Shown piece after piece: positions 7,449 through 12,032 of a stretch of 12,032 bases of DNA (the stretch's first letter is position 1; the number at the start of each line of letters is the position of its first letter). Source of the stretch: Candidatus Wallbacteria bacterium (GTDB taxonomy: Bacteria > Muiribacteriota > JAQTZZ01); the NCBI GenBank assembly GCA_028711905.1, contig JAQTRI010000067.1, positions 1 to 12,032 on the forward strand. Direction: 5' to 3'. Under the pieces are notes generated by a model that searched no databases, was not told the origin of the DNA, and saw only the letters and a list, made by a program, of their open reading frames with translations. The position numbers and the translations under genes are program-made.

Positions 7449-8174
7449 CTAAGAATCCGAATCCGTGGAGTTGTCGTGAGTATCGTTGGCATCGTCCAGG
7501 TTAGCCTTGAATGTGACGAAAGAGTAGGAAAGGTTGCGACCGTATTCCTGCCACCTTATATCCAGTGTCAACTGCTGGAACATGTCGCGCTTGACACCTC
7601 CGCTGTCTGTAGTCTTGACATCCGGTTTTCCCGGAACATTGCTTCTGGTGCAGGCGTCAAGCCAGCCGACCACTTCTTTGCGGTGGACATCAAGAACATA
7701 CTGCTTCCAGTGAAACTGCAGCGGGATATTGGTGATAGTCAGTGTAAAGTAGTAACTGACGCCATTCATCTTAAAATAGGTGCCTTTGTCTGAAACCAGC
7801 CATTTTCCTTTTTCCGTGTTGGTGGTTTGATCGGCGTTAAGACCGGTATCCGGTGGGCAGAGCAGCTTGCCCTCGCGGGTTTTAATGGTAGTAAGGTTTT
7901 TGACCACAGCCTTGCCATGGTCGGAAAGGGCTCCGACATTTTCGCCGGAGCAACCGTTTTCAGTCATGACCCGTTGTGTTTCTTTGTAGCTGACCTCGTT
8001 CAACAGGTCATTGAGCAGGTTCTGAGCCCGGTGCGTGTAATCCAGAGAACCCTCAATGGTGTTGACTCGCTTGAAGTAACTCAGGAGTCCGCCGGCCATG
8101 GGCACCAGAGCCAAGGCCAGAATGGTGACAGCCAGAAGGATTTCGACCAGAGTGACGGCTTTATTACCCATCAT
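7449..8174 (-). CDS. prepilin-like protein, PilV/GspI type
   Basis: The 241-residue product starts MMGNKAVTLVEILLAVTILA. It has the VTLVE core with Glu at +5 and a hydrophobic helix to about residue 30, which marks a type IV pilin-like or pseudopilin protein. The residue before the cleavage site is Ala instead of the usual Gly, a substitution that prepilin peptidases can tolerate but often process less well. The globular domain ends in an Asp/Ser-rich tail (DANDTHDNSTDSDS). Two ATG codons are in tandem at 8174 and 8171, and an AAGGAGA ribosome binding site lies about nine bases upstream. It is the first gene of the operon. No major pilin, ATPase or secretin gene is in the window. Confidence 0.8.
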   Translation of the reverse strand: MMGNKAVTLVEILLAVTILALALVPMAGGLLSYFKRVNTIEGSLDYTHRAQNLLNDLLNEVSYKETQRVMTENGCSGENVGALSDHGKAVVKNLTTIKTREGKLLCPPDTGLNADQTTNTEKGKWLVSDKGTYFKMNGVSYYFTLTITNIPLQFHWKQYVLDVHRKEVVGWLDACTRSNVPGKPDVKTTDSGGVKRDMFQQLTLDIRWQEYGRNLSYSFVTFKANLDDANDTHDNSTDSDS

Positions 8175-8204
8175 ATGATGAAATCTCCTTTCACTCTATA
8201 ATAC

Positions 8205-8213
8205 AGTATACCA
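8205..8213 (-). promoter_or_regulatory. extended -10 promoter for the prepilin operon
   Basis: The minus-strand sequence TGGTATACT combines a TGn extension with a -10 box close to consensus. No convincing -35 hexamer is visible at 16-18 bp, which is usual for extended -10 promoters. The start site would fall about 20-25 bases before the operon's first ATG, with the ribosome binding site in between. Confidence 0.5.
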
Positions 8214-8280
8214 GAAAACGGGGATGAAGTTTCATAATTTTTAACTGAGACAGTATATAAAACAACAATTTTCTGGAAGT

Positions 8281-8697
8281 TCATTTCACCACGATGTCGG
8301 ATAAGACATTTTCGTTGAGTTTCTCTATCCTGACGGATTTGATAATAGTTTTGTATCCTGTGGCTTCAACCACAATCCAGTGAACTCCGACAGGCACATC
8401 CTCGAAAACGAATCCCCCCTTTTTGTCGGTAGTGAGCCTGGCCATCCCTCCAACGCTGGACACCAGTGGAATCACTGAAACCTTTTCTTTGCTCTTGAGC
8501 TTGCCCAGTGTAACCCTGATCCCGCTGTAATCCACCTTGCCTTTGATTACCACGCGGCCTCTGACTGTCGTGAAATGTCTGACAACTGATTTTCGGCGGT
8601 AGAACCGCAGCAGAGCCACTATGAGGATCAGGAGAAACATCACCACAAGTGATAAGCTGAGGTAAAAGATCATGTCGCTCATCTGATAAATACTCAT
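8281..8697 (-). CDS. small membrane-anchored protein with carboxypeptidase-regulatory-like domain
   Basis: The product has 138 residues from the ATG at 8697. One strong membrane helix (about residues 9-32, FYLSLSLVVMFLLILIVALL) is followed by the basic stretch RFYRRK, placing the C-terminus on the cytoplasmic side by the positive-inside rule. Residues about 45-138 read as a carboxypeptidase regulatory-like (transthyretin-like) beta-sandwich: VRGRVVIKG, a TTDKKGGFVFEDVPVG turn, and VEATGYKTIIKSVRI. Such domains mostly bind or stabilise and are not catalytic. The start is supported by a GGAGGAGGTGA ribosome binding site within the last codons of maf, which lies only 7 bp upstream, so the two genes are co-transcribed. 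The predicted cytoplasmic orientation is unusual for a domain mostly seen outside the cytoplasm. The function is unknown. Confidence 0.72.
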   Translation of the reverse strand: MSIYQMSDMIFYLSLSLVVMFLLILIVALLRFYRRKSVVRHFTTVRGRVVIKGKVDYSGIRVTLGKLKSKEKVSVIPLVSSVGGMARLTTDKKGGFVFEDVPVGVHWIVVEATGYKTIIKSVRIEKLNENVLSDIVVK

Positions 8698-8704
8698 CCG
8701 GGAA

Positions 8705-9295
8705 TCACCTCCTCCGGCAAAGCAGGTCAATGCCGAAGTGCTTCAGAAAATCGTTCACCTTTCCTATCGGCAGTCCAACGACATTGAAAAAACAGCCGCT
8801 GATTTTCTCGACAAGAAAACGGCCATACCCTTGAATTCCATAAGCGCCAGCCTTGTCGAACGGTTCTCCGGTATCCAGATATGCCTCGATTTCCGGCATC
8901 GAAAGCCTGCGGAACCAGACTCTGGTCCGTTCCTCTGAAGAAAAAACCGGCTCGCCCCTTGAATCCATCACACAGATACCTGTCACCACCAGATGGCTTT
9001 TGCCGCTCAAATCAGCCAGAATGGCGCGGGCATCATTACGGTCCACCGGCTTTTCATAAATCTTTCTGCCGCGGACCACCATGGTATCAGCGGCAATAAT
9101 GACCGATCCTGATTTCCGCAGTCGTCGGGCAACAGTTCTGGCCTTTTCGCAGGCCAGCGCTTCTGCACAGCCTTGTTTAAAACAAAGGCAATCTTCATCA
9201 ATATCCGGAGTCATCAGCTTGAATTCCAGACCAGCTTCTGAAAGCAGCTGGCGCCTGCGCTCGGATTTAGACGCCAATATTATTTCGGGATTCAT
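8705..9295 (-). CDS. maf: Maf-family dTTP/UTP pyrophosphatase
   Basis: The product has 196 residues, a normal Maf length. It hydrolyses non-canonical or excess nucleoside triphosphates to the monophosphate and pyrophosphate in the cytoplasm, and the family is linked to control of septum formation. Visible motifs are ILASKSERRRQLL at the N-terminus (phosphate-binding S..R element), AADTMV at 68-73 with the catalytic Asp70, FDKAGAYGIQG near 146-156, and GCFFNVVGLPI near 168-177. The KAGAYGIQG form matches the YhdE-type enzymes that act on dTTP and UTP. The ATG at 9295 fits the family N-terminus. A GGAGG lies 18 bases upstream, too far to be ideal, and there is no better start codon nearer to it. 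It is the first gene of a two-gene unit with the membrane protein downstream. Confidence 0.92.
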   Translation of the reverse strand: MNPEIILASKSERRRQLLSEAGLEFKLMTPDIDEDCLCFKQGCAEALACEKARTVARRLRKSGSVIIAADTMVVRGRKIYEKPVDRNDARAILADLSGKSHLVVTGICVMDSRGEPVFSSEERTRVWFRRLSMPEIEAYLDTGEPFDKAGAYGIQGYGRFLVEKISGCFFNVVGLPIGKVNDFLKHFGIDLLCRRR

Positions 9296-9302
9296 TCCGG
9301 TT

Positions 9303-9331
9303 TTGATCGGGCACCTCCGTTTGGGTATACT
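9303..9331 (+). promoter_or_regulatory. predicted promoter for hpt
   Basis: TTGATC (9303-9308), a 17-bp spacer and TATACT (9326-9331) form a moderate sigma70-type promoter reading towards hpt. The transcript would start near 9338 and carry the palindrome at 9341-9383 as a leader hairpin. Confidence 0.4.
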
Positions 9332-9340
9332 AAAGTATAC
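9325..9340. promoter_or_regulatory. 16-bp palindrome carrying a -10 box on each strand
   Basis: GTATACTAAAGTATAC is a near-perfect palindrome with seven-base arms and AA at its centre. It reads TATACT on both strands, so it could supply the -10 of both the plus-strand hpt unit and the minus-strand maf unit, or serve as an operator over either. The minus-strand -35 region is poor. Confidence 0.4.
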
Positions 9341-9383
9341 ACCCCACTGTAGAGACATGCCATGGCATGTCTCTACCAGGGGT
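9341..9383. repeat. perfect 28-bp palindrome with extended stem, likely interspersed repeat
   Basis: The arms GTAGAGACATGCC (9349-9361) and GGCATGTCTCTAC (9364-9376) are exact reverse complements around a central AT. Outside them, ACCCC (9341-9345) can pair with GGGGT (9379-9383) across a small internal loop. The form GTAGAGAC...GTCTCTAC resembles interspersed intergenic palindromes that I recall from other bacteria, including cyanobacteria. It lies between divergent genes, within the probable 5' leader of hpt. No T-run follows, so it is not a standard terminator. Confidence 0.75.
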
Positions 9384-9411
9384 TGTCCAAAAATGCACCC
9401 CGGAGGTGTCC

Positions 9412-9966
9412 ATGATACCTGAAGGAAACATTGAAATCCTGATCGATGAAAAGACCATAGCCAGCCGTGTTGACGAGGTTGCCGACCAGATCAACAGGCA
9501 TTATGGAACCAGCGAGGTGCTCTTAGTCTGTATTCTCAAAGGGGCTTTTATCTTCGCCGCTGACCTGATCCGGCGGATAACATCTCCCTGCACGATCGAT
9601 TTCATGATCGTGTCCAGCTATGGGGATGAAATCGAGACCAGCGGGGAGATCCGTATTGTCAAAGATCTTCAGAAAAGCATTTTCCGCAAGAAAATCCTTA
9701 TTGTTGAAGACATCGTTGACACCGGCCTGACACTGGATCATCTGATCAAGTATCTTGATTCAAGAGGACCGGATGAGATACGCATCTGCACTCTGCTTAA
9801 CAAGAAAGATGCCAGGCGCGTGGAAGTCCCGGTCGACTTCTGCGCCTTTGAAGTGGGCAATGATTTTGTCATCGGCTACGGGCTCGATTATTCACAATAT
9901 TTCCGCAATCTTCCTTATGTCGGGAAAATGGTGTCCAGCGGAGATTCCAGTGACCAGACTGCTTAA
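9412..9966 (+). CDS. hpt: hypoxanthine phosphoribosyltransferase
   Basis: The product has 184 residues, the usual length for this enzyme. It salvages hypoxanthine (and guanine) with PRPP to make IMP or GMP in the cytoplasm. The PRPP-binding signature is ILIVEDIVDTGLTL at 95-108, with the acidic pair before the DTG turn. The ILKGA segment (41-45) provides the non-proline cis peptide region, SSYGDE (68-73) is in the flexible loop, and VDFCAFEVGNDFVIGYGLDY (141-160) contains the purine-binding and metal-contacting region. The ATG at 9412 has a GGAGG five bases upstream and matches the family start, so the upstream in-frame ATG at 9367 (inside the palindrome) is not needed. It overlaps the next gene by 17 bp. 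Confidence 0.95.
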   Translation: MIPEGNIEILIDEKTIASRVDEVADQINRHYGTSEVLLVCILKGAFIFAADLIRRITSPCTIDFMIVSSYGDEIETSGEIRIVKDLQKSIFRKKILIVEDIVDTGLTLDHLIKYLDSRGPDEIRICTLLNKKDARRVEVPVDFCAFEVGNDFVIGYGLDYSQYFRNLPYVGKMVSSGDSSDQTA

Positions 9967-10558
9967 AGTGCTTTCCCTCGGTGAACTTCAGACCAACTGT
10001 TTCCTGCTTCAGGAAGGGGAAAGCCGAAAACTGATTGTGGTGGACCCGGCAGAGGCCGGACCTGTGATCACATGGTGTGCAGAATCCGGGTTCAGTGTCG
10101 GATGCGTTCTGATCACACACGGGCACTATGACCATATCGGAGGCGTTTCTGGTATTACGGAAAAATTCGACTGCCCGGTCGCGGCCGGTTCACTCGAGAG
10201 GGAGATGCTGGCTGATCCTGATGCCAATTATTCAGCCTTTTTCGGCCTCCCTGTCAGTCTCGAACCGGACATTTTCCTTGAAGACGGGGCTGATTTCTGT
10301 TCCCTGCGGGTACTCCATACACCCGGGCATACTCCAGGAGGAATTTCACTGGCAGGATGCGGATTTGTGCTTGCCGGAGACACCCTGTTCCGCGAATCTG
10401 TCGGCAGGTCCGACCTTCCGGGAGGGGACCACAGGCAATTGATTACCAGCATCAGGGACAAGCTTTTTCCCCTGCCTGAAACATTCATCGTCTATCCGGG
10501 GCACGGGGCTCAGACCACCATCGGCCATGAAAAGATGCACAATCCTTTTCTGGAGTGA
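9950..10558 (+). CDS. metallo-beta-lactamase-fold hydrolase, glyoxalase II-like
   Basis: The 202-residue protein has the full metal-binding set of the MBL superfamily: THGHYDH at 56-62 (HxHxDH), HTPGH at 123-127, AGDTLF with Asp144, and VYPGHG with His185. The GGVS and GDTLFRESVGRSDL elements and the overall size match the small hydroxyacylglutathione hydrolase-like group (YcbL type). Those are thioesterases whose real substrate is often unclear, and I would not call it a true glyoxalase II. The start is GTG at 9950 with GGAG six bases upstream. It overlaps the hpt stop by 17 bp, so translation is coupled. No membrane segment or signal peptide is seen. Confidence 0.88.
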   Translation: MTRLLKVLSLGELQTNCFLLQEGESRKLIVVDPAEAGPVITWCAESGFSVGCVLITHGHYDHIGGVSGITEKFDCPVAAGSLEREMLADPDANYSAFFGLPVSLEPDIFLEDGADFCSLRVLHTPGHTPGGISLAGCGFVLAGDTLFRESVGRSDLPGGDHRQLITSIRDKLFPLPETFIVYPGHGAQTTIGHEKMHNPFLE

Positions 10559-10603
10559 CGGGAAAAGAGCAATAGTTCCAATGAATCTTACCTGTCACTG
10601 ATC

Positions 10604-10655
10604 GCCAATCTCCAATCACCGCAATGTATAATGAATGAAATCAATAAAGATTGGC
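10604..10655. repeat. 8-bp inverted repeat reaching the dciA -35 box
   Basis: GCCAATCT (10604-10611) and AGATTGGC (10648-10655) are exact reverse complements about 36 bp apart. The right arm overlaps the -35 box (10651-10656). This could be an operator, but a match of this size can arise by chance in a gap of 130 bp. Confidence 0.3.
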
Positions 10656-10679
10656 AACCACAGTTCTGTATGATATACT
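10651..10679 (+). promoter_or_regulatory. sigma70-type promoter for dciA-remB-gyrB
   Basis: TTGGCA (10651-10656), an exact 17-bp spacer and TATACT (10674-10679) make a strong promoter. The expected start at about 10686 is only some three bases before the dciA ATG at 10689, and no ribosome binding site lies between. Confidence 0.72.
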
Positions 10680-10688
10680 TTTGGCGCC

Positions 10689-11171
10689 ATGAAACCTGTG
10701 GAAGAAATTTTTTCCATTATGCTGGCGTCCAATCCCGGCCTGGATGCAGTGCTGTCCTGTCACAGGGCGGACGAGATCTGGGCTAAAATCGGCGGTCCCA
10801 TGAAAAATGATCTGCATGTCGAGGGACTGCGCAATGGTGTTTTGAGCATGACCGGGCACAACCACCTGTACCTTTATCATCTGAAGCAGATGAAAACGGA
10901 CCTGATCAATTCTTTTAATCGCGAGCTGGGCCGTGATGAAGTCAAGGACATCCGTTTCCGTCTGTCCTGCCCGGCAAGACAGGAAAAAACGGAATCATCT
11001 GCTCCGGACCGCTGGAAGGAGTTTTTTGCATCATACAGAGTACAGGAAAAGGTTCTCAGGGAAATTGATGCAGCTGTTTCCGGCATTGAGGACGAGGAAC
11101 TGAGAAAAAGGATTTTTTCATATCTGACCCGGGCACACATATATGAAAGGTTTAGAAATGCAGAATCATAG
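10689..11171 (+). CDS. dciA: DciA-like (DUF721) replicative helicase-loading protein
   Basis: The product has 160 residues. The N-terminal half has the DUF721/DciA pattern: a short helix (MKPVEEIFSIMLASNPGL), then a W-containing helix (HRADEIWAKIGGPM), LHVEGLRNGVLSMTGHNHLYLYHLK and a KTDLINSFNRELGRDEVKDIRFRL core. DciA recruits the replicative helicase DnaB to the origin in bacteria that lack DnaC/DnaI-type loaders. The C-terminal half (about 100-160) is helical and basic/acidic, without a family match that I recognise. It sits ahead of remB and gyrB, where dnaA, dnaN, recF and a DUF721 gene commonly cluster. The ATG at 10689 fits the family start, yet no ribosome binding site precedes it and the promoter ends nine bases before it. 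It overlaps remB by 14 bp. Confidence 0.8.
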   Translation: MKPVEEIFSIMLASNPGLDAVLSCHRADEIWAKIGGPMKNDLHVEGLRNGVLSMTGHNHLYLYHLKQMKTDLINSFNRELGRDEVKDIRFRLSCPARQEKTESSAPDRWKEFFASYRVQEKVLREIDAAVSGIEDEELRKRIFSYLTRAHIYERFRNAES

Positions 11172-11358
11172 TTATTTGCACGCAGGATTCGGCGAATATG
11201 TATATCTGGGCGGACTGGTGGGAATCTTTAAGAACCTTGCCGGACGCGATAAATTTCAGAGGACCATGATCATTTCCGACACAGGTGTGCGGTATACCAG
11301 CCTGAGAAGCGAAACTCTGATCAATCGCGTTAACACCAGCCGCGGGGAGGAAAATTGA
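11158..11358 (+). CDS. remB: RemB-like (DUF370-related) small regulator
   Basis: The 66-residue protein begins MQNHSYLHAGFGEYVYLGGL and continues VGIFKN, with a later TMIISDTGVRYTSL segment. These features match RemB (YaaB), the small protein found between recF and gyrB in Bacillus and relatives. In Bacillus it works with RemA to activate biofilm matrix genes. The position directly before gyrB strongly supports the assignment. The start at 11158 has a GAAAGG ribosome binding site seven bases upstream, overlaps the dciA stop by 14 bp, and the gene ends at TGA overlapping the gyrB start codon. The role in this organism is unknown, since the family is broader than biofilm control. Confidence 0.85.
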   Translation: MQNHSYLHAGFGEYVYLGGLVGIFKNLAGRDKFQRTMIISDTGVRYTSLRSETLINRVNTSRGEEN

Positions 11359-12032
11359 ACACGCCATACAGTTACAACGCTGAAAGCATTAAGATTCTGA
11401 AGGGTTTGGAGGCTGTAAGAAAACGGCCTGCCATGTACATCGGGAACGCTCATTCCGAAGGGCTGCATCACTTAGTTTATGAAGTGGTGGACAACAGCAT
11501 TGATGAAGCCTTAGCCGGATTCTGCAACCAGATCGACATCATGATCATGCAGAATGGCAGCATTACTGTCAGGGACAATGGACGCGGTATTCCGACCGAC
11601 ATCCATCCTGAAACAGGCAGGAGTGCCCTGGAAGTGGTCATGACCGTGCTGCATGCCGGAGGAAAGTTCGAGAAAAAAGGGTATGCGATTTCTGCGGGTC
11701 TCCATGGCGTCGGCGTCTCAGTCGTCAACGCGCTTTCTGAATGGATGGAAGTGGAAGTCTGCCTCAAAGGCGAGGTTTTTTTCCAGCGCTATCTGAAAGG
11801 CATTCCTGAGGAACAGGTCAGGATTATCGGCAAGAGCGATTCCACTGGAACCACGGTGCGTTTTAAACCGGATCCTTCCATCTTTGAAGTTACGCAGTTC
11901 GGGTTTGATATTCTGGCCAACCGCTTGCGGGAACTGGCTTTTTTGAACAAAGGGATCAGGATCAACTTAGTCGAGGAATCCGGAGAGCGCAGCCTGAGCT
12001 TTTTATATGAAGGTGGCATCGTATCTTTCATC
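11355..12032 (+). CDS. gyrB: DNA gyrase subunit B, N-terminal part (cut by the window end)
   Basis: 226 codons are present and the frame is open to the window edge, so this is the N-terminal ATPase domain only. It supplies the ATP-driven strand passage of gyrase, which negatively supercoils DNA. The GHKL motifs are plain: EVVDNSIDEALAG from 43 (catalytic Glu43, Asn47), VRDNGRGIP at 72-80 (Asp74), and GLHGVGVSVVNALS from 115. The residue before GLHGVG is Ala114 where most GyrB have Gly, a mild change. The start is TTG at 11355, with a strong GGGGAGG four bases upstream. Its first bases overlap the remB stop (TTGA), so the two are translationally coupled. The nearby remB supports gyrB over parE. 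Confidence 0.95.
   Translation, partial: MNTPYSYNAESIKILKGLEAVRKRPAMYIGNAHSEGLHHLVYEVVDNSIDEALAGFCNQIDIMIMQNGSITVRDNGRGIPTDIHPETGRSALEVVMTVLHAGGKFEKKGYAISAGLHGVGVSVVNALSEWMEVEVCLKGEVFFQRYLKGIPEEQVRIIGKSDSTGTTVRFKPDPSIFEVTQFGFDILANRLRELAFLNKGIRINLVEESGERSLSFLYEGGIVSFI

Noticed and set aside
9341..9383. CRISPR repeat or rho-independent terminator at the palindrome
   Set aside because: There is a single copy with no spacers, and no T-run follows the stem.
9755..9949. Longer start for the MBL hydrolase inside hpt
   Set aside because: The extension codes nonsense-like sequence over the hpt gene; the GTG at 9950 has a good ribosome binding site and matches the family length.
10559..10688. Small gene in the 130-bp gap before dciA
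   Set aside because: No open frame with a start and ribosome binding site; the gap is explained by the promoter.

Overview
This window looks like ordinary chromosome from a diderm (Gram-negative type), probably uncultured bacterium of moderate GC content. The evidence is two predicted outer-membrane beta-barrel proteins with signal peptides, a set of type IV pilin-like or type II secretion-like prepilins, and a dciA-remB-gyrB cluster of the kind found near dnaA. The small gene remB next to gyrB is best known from Firmicutes, so finding it beside outer-membrane proteins suggests a deep-branching diderm lineage. I cannot name the phylum from sequence alone.

Layout, left to right. (1) 7-1200, plus strand: an exported beta-barrel-like protein. 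It converges on, and overlaps by 29 bp, the end of (2) 1172-4102, minus strand: a HerA-like ATPase joined to a long TPR array. (3) 4164-4240, minus: tRNA-Val(CAC) with an encoded CCA end and a near-consensus sigma70 promoter (4252-4280). The ATPase gene lies just downstream and may be read through from this promoter. (4) 4290-8174, minus: a compact five-gene operon of three prepilin-like proteins (PilV/GspI-, PilX/GspK- and PilW/GspJ-like), an exported thioredoxin-fold-like protein without a CXXC, and an outer-membrane barrel-like protein. A C8 tract lies at the start of the barrel gene. A predicted extended -10 promoter sits at the head of the operon. (5) 8281-9295, minus: maf (nucleotide pyrophosphatase) followed by a small membrane-anchored protein with a carboxypeptidase-regulatory-like domain. 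(6) 9296-9411: a divergent intergenic region with a symmetric -10 palindrome and a 28-bp perfect palindrome that looks like an interspersed repeat. (7) 9412-10558, plus: hpt and a glyoxalase II-like metallo-beta-lactamase-fold hydrolase, overlapping by 17 bp. (8) 10689-12032, plus: dciA, remB and gyrB (truncated by the window end), tightly coupled and driven by a strong promoter placed so close to dciA that its mRNA may be leaderless.

The replication cluster (DciA helicase-loading factor, RemB, DNA gyrase B) and the purine salvage/housekeeping genes (hpt, maf, MBL hydrolase) are conventional. The accessory part is the prepilin operon. Its three prepilins resemble in number and kind the pseudopilus tip trio GspI-GspJ-GspK, and they are followed by two exported proteins of unknown role. 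The most interesting signals are the C8 tract next to a very strong ribosome binding site, which hints at phase variation or a sequencing frameshift; the HerA-TPR fusion; the palindromic repeat; and the near-leaderless dciA promoter. I found no CRISPR array, transposase, or recognisable defence or biosynthetic system. All gaps without a gene are under about 130 bp.
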